7,351 bases of DNA from DATLGB01 sp037724045 (lineage in GTDB: Bacteria; Actinomycetota; Thermoleophilia; Solirubrobacterales; Solirubrobacteraceae): positions 1-7,351 of the forward strand of contig JBBJOW010000097.1 in assembly GCA_037724045.1 (NCBI GenBank). Reading direction: 5' to 3'. Below the pieces are notes generated by a model. It was not told the DNA's origin. It did not search any database and saw only the letters and a list, made by a program, of their open reading frames with translations. Numbering within the stretch: position 1 is the first letter of the stretch; each line of letters opens with the position of its first letter. The position numbers were made by a program, and so were the translations under genes. Shown here one piece after another: positions 1 through 5,810 of the stretch.

Positions 1-416
1 CGCGCTTCGACGTGCTCGACCGGGAGGCCGAGGGCGCGCGCCTTGCTGACGAGGTCGAGGCGCGTCCACTTCGACAGCCGCCGCGGGAGGGTCGAGATCA
101 GGATCTCCTCGGTCGGCTGGCGGTGGAGCGCGTCCTGGATCGCCGCGAGCGGGTCGGCGTCGCCGACGTGTCCCTCGACCGGAGCGCCGGCCGCCTCTGT
201 GAGCAGCGGAAGCGCGAGCTCGAGGTTGCGGGCCGCCTCCGCGTGGCCGGCGACCTCGGGGTCGACGACGCGATGCAGGCCCTTCGGGGACGCGGGCACG
301 ACGAGATAGAAGCGGCACGCGGAGCGGGCGGCACGCACGCGGACCGCCTCGAGCAGCGCAGGGGTGGCGGCGGTGCGATTGGCGATCACGAGGACCTGCG
401 TTACGGGCGACGACAT
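1..416 (-). CDS. UspA-like small protein of unknown function (partial, C-terminus beyond left edge)
   Basis: Start is ATG at 416-414, preceded by AGGAG at 422-426 with 5 nt spacing. The frame stays open to the window edge, giving 138 codons with strong third-position GC. What can be seen: an N-terminal hydrophobic beta strand (VLVIANRTAAT, residues 8-18), a helix, a second strand (FYLVVPAS, 36-43), then GDADPLAAIQDAL (85-97) followed by EEILISTLPRRLSKW (103-117) and a final LGLPVEHV. This alternating pattern, with an acidic GDxDP turn before a helix and an ISTLPRR strand-turn, resembles UspA-like/nucleotide-binding alpha/beta proteins I associate with Actinobacteria. The exact function is unknown to me, and no classical Usp ATP-binding loop (G-2X-G-9X-G-S/T) can be seen in the visible part. 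It lies 97 nt downstream of the CBS gene, so it may share that transcript or use its own weak promoter. Confidence 0.8.
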   Translation of the reverse strand, partial: MSSPVTQVLVIANRTAATPALLEAVRVRAARSACRFYLVVPASPKGLHRVVDPEVAGHAEAARNLELALPLLTEAAGAPVEGHVGDADPLAAIQDALHRQPTEEILISTLPRRLSKWTRLDLVSKARALGLPVEHVEA

Positions 417-447
417 CCGGGCTCCTATTCGTGCGAATTGCCACAAG

Positions 448-474
448 AGTGTACTGCCCGCTGCCTGCGGTCCA
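448..474 (-). promoter_or_regulatory. Weak candidate promoter for the UspA-like gene
   Basis: On the minus strand TACACT (453-448) matches 4 of 6 bases of a sigma70-type -10 box. TGGACC (474-469) is a 4/6 match to a -35 box, but with a short 15-nt spacer. The location upstream of the RBS of the leftmost gene is reasonable. Sequence support is weak, and high-GC actinobacterial promoters are poorly predicted by eye. Confidence 0.2.
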
Positions 475-492
475 TCGGACTTCCGCGCCTTT

Positions 493-512
493 GCATCGAG
501 CCGAGCCGATGC
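493..512 (-). other. Small hairpin immediately after the CBS gene
   Basis: GCATCG (493-498) and CGATGC (507-512) form a perfect 6-bp stem with an 8-nt loop. It starts 1 nt beyond the TGA of the CBS gene. On the minus strand it is followed by AAAGGCG rather than a T tract, so it is not a classical intrinsic terminator. It could be a U-less actinobacterial terminator or an mRNA 3' stabiliser, or it could be chance. Confidence 0.3.
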
Positions 513-513
513 C

Positions 514-927
514 TCAGCGATCGGCCGGCGTCTCCTCCACCTCGCACGTCGCCCCGTCCTGCGTCCAACAGCGCACGATGTCGCGCATCGACAGGATCCC
601 GACCACCTCGGAGCCGGCCATGACGATCACGTGCCGGAAGGAGCCGCGGGTCATCTCGATCGCCGCCCGTTCGAGCGGCCAGTCGGCAGCGGCGTAGACG
701 AGCCCCGACGAGAGGTGATCGCGGACGCACTCGGTGTCGAGGTCCTCCCCGCGGCCCGCGGCACCCAGCAGATCGCGCTCGGTGATGATCCCCGGGGCGG
801 GCAGTTCGTCGCCGAAGACCACGGCCGCTCCGACGCTGCGCGCGTGCATCCGCCGGGCGGCCTCACGGAGCGTATGCGCGGGCCCGACCGTGACGACGAT
901 CTCGTTCATGCCGTCACGGACGAACAT
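514..927 (-). CDS. Stand-alone CBS-pair (Bateman module) protein
   Basis: A 137-aa protein, essentially only a tandem CBS pair. CBS1 covers about residues 2-60 and ends in GIITERDLL (46-54). CBS2 covers about 65-121, with FRHVIVM (97-103) and GILSMRDIV (110-118). The two T/S-x-R-D motifs (T49-D52 and S113-D116) are the residues that usually contact the ribose and phosphates of adenine nucleotides in this family. A short acidic tail follows. Start is ATG 927-925 with AAGGGGA at 931-937 as ribosome binding site. It has no fused enzyme, channel or DNA-binding domain, so it is probably a small cytoplasmic regulator or nucleotide sensor; partner and ligand cannot be read from sequence. It lies 141 nt after prk on the same strand, with a candidate promoter between them, so it may be transcribed separately from the CBB operon or by read-through. 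Confidence 0.88.
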   Translation of the reverse strand: MFVRDGMNEIVVTVGPAHTLREAARRMHARSVGAAVVFGDELPAPGIITERDLLGAAGRGEDLDTECVRDHLSSGLVYAAADWPLERAAIEMTRGSFRHVIVMAGSEVVGILSMRDIVRCWTQDGATCEVEETPADR

Positions 928-1000
928 CGGTCCCCTTCGGATGGCCTTCGCGACCGGGCACTTTGCGCGCCCGTCCTTGCGTCGTCGGTCGCATGCCCCG

Positions 1001-1030
1001 TCTATACCGGTTGGAGACGTCCCGCCGCAA
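1001..1030 (-). promoter_or_regulatory. Candidate promoter upstream of the CBS-pair gene
   Basis: On the minus strand TTGCGG (1030-1025), an 18-nt spacer and TATAGA (1006-1001) resemble a sigma70/SigA promoter, with a -10 match of 4/6. It would start transcription about 65-70 nt before the ATG at 927. The -10 box stands out in otherwise very GC-rich sequence. It lies in the only sizeable gap between prk and the CBS gene. Confidence 0.4.
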
Positions 1031-1032
1031 GC

Positions 1033-1062
1033 CCTGCGGCAGGTTTCGCTCCGAACCGCAGG
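1033..1062 (-). terminator. Hairpin after prk, probable end of the CBB operon
   Basis: Reading the minus strand 6 nt after the prk stop, CCTGCGG (1062-1056) pairs with CCGCAGG (1039-1033) in a 7-bp stem. It is extended inward by TTCG/CGAA around a GAG loop, leaving a 5-nt bulge. A second stem, GCCGCA/TGCGGC (1024-1029 with 1035-1040), shares the arm at 1035-1039 and so excludes the first. There is no T tract, so if this is a terminator it is of the U-poor kind; it could equally be a 3'-end stabilising or processing structure. Confidence 0.4.
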
Positions 1063-1068
1063 CGGCCT

Positions 1069-2150
1069 CTAACCCTCGTCCTCCGCCGGCTTGTCGTCGC
1101 CGTCCTCGGACTGCTTCTCGTCGCCGTNNNNNNNNNNNNNNNNNNNNNNNNNNNNNNNNNNNNNNNNNNNNNNNNNNNNNNNNNNNNNNNNNNNNNNNNN
1201 NNNNNNNNNNNNNNNNNNNNNNNNNNNGAGCTGCCGAGGGCGACCGCGGCGCGGGCCATCACCAGGTGGTAGAGGATCAGGACCTGGACGATCGCGAGCG
1301 ACTCCGACCGGTGCAGATCGGTGCCGACCGTGAACTCGCCCAGCCGCTCGGTGCGCAGATGGCTGGCGAAGTGCATCCGGTCCCAGATCGCCTCTTCGAT
1401 GGCGGCGCCCTGCTCTGGGGCGATGTTGCCGGGGACGTACACGCACTCCTCGGTGTCGCGCGTCTCGAGCTCGATGCCGTCTTCGGTGAACGGCTTGAGG
1501 TCGGGATGGTCGAGGCCCTGGCGCATCGTGACCTTGGCGTCGAGGTGATCCTGGTCGCCGTCGCCGGGCATGAAGCACACGACGAGGTCGGCGCGGCGCT
1601 CCTGGGGACGGATGAACTCGGCCGAGTCCGGCTCGCGCCGGTCGAGCTCCTCGAGCACCTGATCGGTCGTGTAGCCACGGCGCGAGCAGTCGCGCTGCAC
1701 CTTCCACTTACGGCGCAGCTCCTCCGGGGGCGCGAGGTAGACCCGCACGTCGTAGGACGCGCGCAGCCTCTCGGTGTGGTAGCCGAGCAGTCCCTCGATG
1801 AGCGTGAAGCGCTTGGGCTGCACGTAGACCGGCGGCCCGAAGGTGCCGTCCTTGTGCTGGTAGACCGGCTTGAGGATCGCCCGTCCTGCCTTCAGCTCGG
1901 CGAAGTGCGACTCCATGATGTCGACGTAGTTGCACTCGGGGTTCAGCGGCGTGATCGCGCGCTCGGCCCGCTGACGGCGGTCGTAGCGGTGGTAGTCGTC
2001 GGCCGCCACGTGGGTCACGTGCTCCTCACCGAGGAGGCGCACGAGGCCGCGGGAGATGGTGGTCTTGCCCGCGGCGGAGTCACCTACCACGCCGAGTACG
2101 ACCGGGCGCGGGGCGTCGGTGGCGTCCGTGGTGTCTTTCTCTTCGGTCAA
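1069..2150 (-). CDS. prk: Phosphoribulokinase, class II-like (interrupted by an assembly gap)
   Basis: Phosphorylates ribulose-5-phosphate with ATP to RuBP, the RuBisCO substrate. Visible are the P-loop GDSAAGKTT (residues 23-31), ADDYHRYDR (50-58), KPVYQHKDG (94-102), the Walker B-like LIEGLLGYH (117-125) and WKVQRD (149-154), all matching the cyanobacterial/plant (class II) type rather than the short proteobacterial type. Residues 1-307 are complete before the N run. After it the well-coded frame is GDEKQSEDGDDKPAEDEG, ending at TAG 1071-1069, an acidic tail. The frame shifts if the gap is taken as 100 nt, so the true gap length must be 2 mod 3. Start is TTG 2150-2148 overlapping the cbbX stop (TTGA). 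An in-frame TGA at 2156-2154 excludes an upstream start, and GGGGA lies about 8-10 nt ahead of the TTG. The P-loop cysteine and the cysteine before DDYH of plant PRK are both replaced (A27, A49). Confidence 0.92.
1128..1227. other. Assembly gap of exactly 100 N inside prk
   Basis: One hundred consecutive N is a customary placeholder for a scaffold gap of unknown length. Reading frames on both sides fix the true length as 2 mod 3 if prk is uninterrupted, so the displayed size is not literal. Translations that run through the N are artefacts. Confidence 0.97.
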
Positions 2151-3097
2151 CTTTCATTCCCCGGTGCGGCGGCGCCGCGATCAGTGAGGTCGCCATCGTC
2201 GTCCTCGTCGTCGAAGACGGAGCTGGCGCGGATGTCGTCGGCCTCGATCGTCACCAGCTCGGCACGCGACAGCTCGGCGCGGCGATCGTACAGGCGGCTG
2301 GCTTGGCGCATGCGCGAACGGTCGATCGCGTTGCGGATGCTGCGCCCGTGGGCGAAGCGGGGAAGCTGGACGCGACGCTCGACGTACTCGCTGAACGCGG
2401 CCCGGGCCTCGTCCGACAGCTCGTAGTTCTGCTGCTCGAGCATCATCTCGGCGATCTGCATCAACTCCTCGACCTCGAAGTCGGGGAAGTGGATGTGGTG
2501 CGCCACGCGCGAGCCCATGCCCGGGTTCGAGCGGAAGAACGTCTCCATCCGGTCGCGGTAGCCCGCGAGGACGACGACGAGGTTCTCGCGCTCGGACTCC
2601 ATGACCTGGAGGAGGATCTCGATCGCCTCCTGCCCGTAGTCGCGCTCGTTCTCGGGCCGGTACAGGTAGTACGCCTCGTCGATGAACAGCACCCCCCCGC
2701 GGGCGCGCTTGAGCACCTCGCGGGTCTTGGGGGCGGTGTGGCCGACGTACTGGCCGACGAGGTCGTCGCGGGTCACCGAGACGACCTTGGGCTTGTCGAT
2801 GTAGCCCAGCCGGTGGAGGATCTCGGCGATGCGCAGAGCCACCGTCGTCTTGCCGGTGCCCGGGTTCCCGGTGAAGCTCATGTGCAGGGAGGGGCGCGAG
2901 GACTCGAGCCCCTCCTTGCGGCGCATGCGGTCGATGACCAGCAGCGCCGCGATCTCCTTGATCCGCTGCTTGACCGGGACCAGTGCCACCAGCTCCCGGT
3001 CGAGCTGCGCGAGAACTTCATCGATGCCGGCGTCGGCGGCGCCCTTCTCCGGGTCGACCGGCTCCGCCGGCGTCTCGGCCTCGACGACCTTGGTCAT
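2147..3097 (-). CDS. cbbX: Red-type RuBisCO activase CbbX (AAA+ ATPase)
   Basis: A 316-aa AAA+ protein that remodels red-type RuBisCO by pulling on the CbbL C-terminus, releasing tightly bound sugar phosphates. Domain order: a variable acidic N-terminus (1-24); a helical segment (25-65) typical of CbbX; Walker A GNPGTGKTT (77-85); pore-loop motif GQYVGHT (115-121, Y117 the likely substrate-gripping tyrosine); Walker B VLFIDEAYYL (136-145); sensor-1 region VVLAGYRDRM (175-184); putative arginine finger R197 in NPGMGSRVAHHI; sensor-2 region HGRSIRNAIDRSRMRQ (250-265). The C-terminus carries an acidic run DDEDDDGD (296-303). Start ATG 3097-3095 overlaps the cbbS stop (ATGA), and no strong Shine-Dalgarno is visible, so translation is probably coupled to cbbS. 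Its place between cbbS and prk is the classical one and confirms the RuBisCO type. Confidence 0.97.
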   Translation of the reverse strand: MTKVVEAETPAEPVDPEKGAADAGIDEVLAQLDRELVALVPVKQRIKEIAALLVIDRMRRKEGLESSRPSLHMSFTGNPGTGKTTVALRIAEILHRLGYIDKPKVVSVTRDDLVGQYVGHTAPKTREVLKRARGGVLFIDEAYYLYRPENERDYGQEAIEILLQVMESERENLVVVLAGYRDRMETFFRSNPGMGSRVAHHIHFPDFEVEELMQIAEMMLEQQNYELSDEARAAFSEYVERRVQLPRFAHGRSIRNAIDRSRMRQASRLYDRRAELSRAELVTIEADDIRASSVFDDEDDDGDLTDRGAAAPGNES

Positions 3098-3582
3098 CCG
3101 GCGGAGCCGTCCCCGCCGTCGGCACTCGCGCCGTTGGACGTCGTCGCCGACCCGCCGACGCCGTAGCGGCGCCCGACCGGCTGCTCGGCGGCGTAGGAGT
3201 GAATCGTGTAGCGGATCTGGCGGTCGCCGTGCTCCTGGCGGTCGAGCCGGAAGCCCGGCTCGTCGTCGGGGCGGTTGACGATGAACGAGAGCGCCGTGGT
3301 CTGGCGGCCGAGCGAGCGGTCGTAGGCGACGACCTTCGCGTACTGCTGCGGGAAGGCCTCGCGCACCGCGCGGACCTCGCGCAACACCACCTCGCTCTCA
3401 TCCTCGGGAAGGTCGAACATGGGCTGGCCCCACATCTCCCACAGCGAGTTGCGCGGGTGCGGGTCGTCGGTGCGCTCGATCATGATCGCCCACCCGTTTC
3501 GCAGCGAATAGCGCAATTGCGCGTCGATCTGCTCATCGGTGAGGTCGGGAAGATACGAGAAGGTTCCCTGGGTGATACGCAT
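3094..3582 (-). CDS. cbbS: RuBisCO small subunit, red-type Form I, with extra C-terminal tail
   Basis: A 162-aa small subunit. The N-terminus MRITQGTFSYLPDLTDEQI, then NGWAIMIERTDDPHPRNSLWEMWGQPMFDL within residues 29-58, and the distal stretch PGFRLDRQE...IRYTIHSYA (109-131) are diagnostic of red-type (Form IC/ID/IE) CbbS, whose C-terminal beta-hairpin lines the central solvent channel of the L8S8 complex. Related proteins usually end near the RY at 139-140. Here about 22 further residues rich in Gly, Ser, Ala, Thr and Asp follow (141-162). Start ATG 3582 has AGGAG at 3591-3595 overlapping the cbbL TAG, 11 nt from stop to start. The stop overlaps the cbbX ATG. A longer frame extending upstream into cbbL was rejected: it reads cbbL in the wrong frame. 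Confidence 0.96.
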   Translation of the reverse strand: MRITQGTFSYLPDLTDEQIDAQLRYSLRNGWAIMIERTDDPHPRNSLWEMWGQPMFDLPEDESEVVLREVRAVREAFPQQYAKVVAYDRSLGRQTTALSFIVNRPDDEPGFRLDRQEHGDRQIRYTIHSYAAEQPVGRRYGVGGSATTSNGASADGGDGSAG

Positions 3583-3593
3583 GTCGTGTTCTC

Positions 3594-5045
3594 CTAGCTC
3601 GCCGTGGGGGTTTCGGTAACGTCGGGCGTGTCGGTGGACGTGAACTCGAACGTGATGTCCTTCCAGACCTCGAGCGCCGCGTCGAGCTCGGGGCAGCCCT
3701 TGGCCGCCTTGACGAGGATGTCGGGACCCTCGCTGTAGTAGTCCTGTCCCTCGTTGCGCGCCTGGATGATCGCCTCGACGGCGACGCGGTTGGCGGTGGC
3801 GCCGGCCGCGATGCCCATCGGGTGGCCGATCGTGCCGCCGCCGAACTGCAGGACGACGTCCTCGCCGAGGTAGTGCAGCAGCTGGTGCATCTGGCCGGCG
3901 TGGATGCCGCCCGAGGCGACCGGCATGACGCCGGGCAGCGAGGCCCAGTCCTGGTCGAAGTAGATCCCCTGCTGGGGGTTGGCCTTGTTGTAGCGCTGGC
4001 GCAGCACGTCGTAGTAGCCCATGACCATGTCCGGGTCGCCCTCGAGCTTGCCGACGACCGTCCCGGCGTGGATGTGGTCGACGCCGAGCAGCCGGCACCA
4101 CTTGGCGATCACGCGGAAGGAGACGCCGTGCGTCTTCTGGCGCGTGTACGTGCCGTGCCCGGCACGGTGGAGGTGCAGGATCAAGCCGTTGGCCCGCGCC
4201 CACTTCGACATCGACGACATCGCCGTGTAGCCGACCGTCAGGTCCATCATGATGATGATCGAGCCGATCTCCTTGGCGAACTCGGCGCGCTCGTACATGT
4301 CCTCCATCGTGGCCGCGGTGACGTTCAGGTAGTGGCCCTTGACCTCGCCGGTCGCCGCGGCCGCGCGGTTGACGGCTTCCATCGAGTGCAGGTAGCGGTC
4401 GCGCCAGCGCATGAACGGCTGCGAGTTGATGTTCTCGTCGTCCTTGGTGAAGTCCAGTCCGCCGCGCAGGGCCTCGTAGACCACGCGGCCGTAGTTCTTG
4501 GCCGACAGGCCGAGCTTGGGCTTGGTCGTCGCACCTAGCAGCGGGCGCCCGAACTTGTCGAGGTACTCGCGCTCCATGACGATGCCGTGCGGCGGCCCGG
4601 GGAACGTCTTGACGTAGGCCGTCGGGATCCGCATGTCCTCCAGGCGCAGCGCCTTGAGCGCCTTGAAGCCGAAGACGTTGCCGATGATCGACGACGTCAG
4701 GTTGGCGATCGATCCCTCTTCGAAGAGGTCGATGTCGTAGGCGATCAGCGCGATGTACTGGCCCGGGGTGCCCGGCACCTCGTCGACCTTGTACGCCTTG
4801 GCCTGGTAGTGCTCGTGCGGGGTGAGGCGGTCGGTCCAGACCACCGTCCACGTCGCCGTCGAGGACTCACCGGCGACCGCCGCCGCCGCCTCGATCGCGT
4901 CGACGCCCTCCTGCGGCGTGATGCGGAACGCGCAGAGGACGTCGGTGGACTTGGGTTCGTAGTCGGAATCCCAGTAGCCCATCTCGGCGTACGGTGTGAC
5001 ACCGGACGCCCAACGGTCCTTCTTGGCAGGACTAGTTTCGGCCAT
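3594..5045 (-). CDS. cbbL: RuBisCO large subunit, red-type Form I
   Basis: A 483-aa catalytic subunit that carboxylates RuBP to two 3-phosphoglycerate. All catalytic residues are present, numbered from the ATG: E60, T65 and W66, N123, K175 (TTKPK), the carbamylated K201 with D203/E204 (FTKDDE), H293/R294 (HLHRAGH), H326 (HIHAGT), loop-6 K333 (GKLEGDP), S378 (ASGGIH) and the 402-404 GGG phosphate site. The N-terminal WASGVTPYAEMGYWDSDY and HRAGHGTYTRQKTHGVSFR are red-type signatures; I cannot separate IC from the actinobacterial IE by eye. The C-terminus (WKDITFEF...TDTPD) retains the tail used by CbbX. I chose ATG 5045 because AGTAGG lies suitably upstream. A TTG at 5054 lies directly against that motif and is unlikely. 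The 33-nt spacer from the upstream gene has no obvious promoter. Confidence 0.98.
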   Translation of the reverse strand: MAETSPAKKDRWASGVTPYAEMGYWDSDYEPKSTDVLCAFRITPQEGVDAIEAAAAVAGESSTATWTVVWTDRLTPHEHYQAKAYKVDEVPGTPGQYIALIAYDIDLFEEGSIANLTSSIIGNVFGFKALKALRLEDMRIPTAYVKTFPGPPHGIVMEREYLDKFGRPLLGATTKPKLGLSAKNYGRVVYEALRGGLDFTKDDENINSQPFMRWRDRYLHSMEAVNRAAAATGEVKGHYLNVTAATMEDMYERAEFAKEIGSIIIMMDLTVGYTAMSSMSKWARANGLILHLHRAGHGTYTRQKTHGVSFRVIAKWCRLLGVDHIHAGTVVGKLEGDPDMVMGYYDVLRQRYNKANPQQGIYFDQDWASLPGVMPVASGGIHAGQMHQLLHYLGEDVVLQFGGGTIGHPMGIAAGATANRVAVEAIIQARNEGQDYYSEGPDILVKAAKGCPELDAALEVWKDITFEFTSTDTPDVTETPTAS

Positions 5046-5078
5046 GCGGTCCAACCTACTTGAGCGAACGCATCGCTT

Positions 5079-5810
5079 TCAAGCAAGATGTTGCGCAACA
5101 GGCATAACCGGAGAGTTATCTTTCGCCAGATCGCCCCGGGTGACCTCGACCATCCCGTCGCCGACCCTCGTGACCACGGGCGCGATGTCGAACACCGAGT
5201 CCTGCGCGCACGCCTCCACGTCACTGTCCAAGTCCACCGCGAGCAGGTTGCGAGCGGCCTGACTGGCCTCCAGCGCTGCCAGCGGGGTGGCGTAGTGCGC
5301 GACCAGGCTCTGCGCCATCAGGGCGCCGTCGGTGCGATCACCCTTCAACAGCTCGGCGATCCGCCCGGCCACATAGGTGTCGTCGAGCCCCGGCCGGCCG
5401 TCGGTGCCGGCGCAGACGAGCTGGACGTCCGCGTCGCCGACGGCGGCGACGACCGCCTGGAGGTTGGACATCGCCGCGACCACCACCCGCTCGGCCGCGT
5501 TCGCGGCCGCGACCAGCGTCGGTGCGCCGTTCGTCGTCGCCAGCACCACCTCGCGCGCTGACGGGGTGGCGAACGCCGACGGTGAGTTGCCCAGGTCGAA
5601 GCCGGGCGGAGGCAGGCAGTCACGCTCGCCGGCCAGCACGCGGTCGGGACCGCGCAGCTGCTCGGCACGCTCGATCGACTCGCAGCAGAGCACGCGCTCG
5701 TAGCCGCCCGCCAGCGCCTGGACCACCGACGAGCTGGCCCGCAGCACGTCGATGACGACGGCCACCGCCGCGGGACGAATCTCCGCGCGCGTGAACGCGA
5801 CGTCGATCAC
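5079..5810 (-). CDS. comB: ComB-family phosphatase (2-phosphosulfolactate phosphatase-like)
   Basis: A 243-aa member of the ComB family (PF04029 type), Mg-dependent acid phosphatases first known from coenzyme M synthesis, where 2-phosphosulfolactate is dephosphorylated. Family motifs are in order: VVIDVLRASSS (18-28), AGERD (60-64), PPGFDLGNSPSAF (68-80), TTNGAPTL (92-99), SNLQAV (115-120), CAGTDGRPGLDDTYVAG (133-149), and a distal EACAQDSVFDIAPVV (199-213). It appears intact. Start is GTG 5810-5808, overlapping the fba stop as GTGA, so it is translationally coupled. An AAGGAG (5825-5830) lies rather far upstream. Its position between fba and cbbL argues for a role in carbon fixation rather than coenzyme M synthesis; no other CoM gene is in the window. 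The substrate here is unknown. 2-Phosphoglycolate or xylulose-1,5-bisphosphate are hypotheses only. The gene symbol follows the family, not a proven function. Confidence 0.9.
   Translation of the reverse strand: MIDVAFTRAEIRPAAVAVVIDVLRASSSVVQALAGGYERVLCCESIERAEQLRGPDRVLAGERDCLPPPGFDLGNSPSAFATPSAREVVLATTNGAPTLVAAANAAERVVVAAMSNLQAVVAAVGDADVQLVCAGTDGRPGLDDTYVAGRIAELLKGDRTDGALMAQSLVAHYATPLAALEASQAARNLLAVDLDSDVEACAQDSVFDIAPVVTRVGDGMVEVTRGDLAKDNSPVMPVAQHLA

Noticed and set aside
12..623. 203-codon plus-strand open frame across the UspA-like and CBS genes
   Set aside because: It overlaps two minus-strand genes with recognisable motifs. The translation is Arg/Gly-rich with no family pattern, a typical antisense shadow in GC-rich DNA.
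963..2426. 487-codon plus-strand open frame, partly through the N run
   Set aside because: Antisense shadow of prk and cbbX; it is continuous only because N codons are read as open.
2692..2698. Seven-C run in cbbX as a possible frameshift or slippage site
   Set aside because: The frame is intact on both sides and encodes the Walker B region GGVLFIDEA without interruption.
4241..4260. Tandem-repeat-like atgatgatgat stretch in cbbL
   Set aside because: It encodes the conserved SIIIMMD strand of RuBisCO. The repetition follows from Ile/Met codons, not from a microsatellite of note.
3094..4851. 585-codon minus-strand frame that includes CbbS at its end, suggesting a fusion
   Set aside because: Upstream of 3582 it reads cbbL out of frame, giving Arg/Gly/Pro-rich shadow sequence. 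The true cbbS start has its own RBS at 3591-3595.
5046..5054. TTG at 5054 as cbbL start
   Set aside because: The AGTAGG motif would directly abut this TTG, whereas it is well spaced from ATG 5045. Red-type CbbL does not need the three extra residues.
5046..5078. Possible separate promoter for cbbL in the 33-nt spacer
   Set aside because: Too short, and no -10/-35 pair is visible; it holds only the ribosome binding region.
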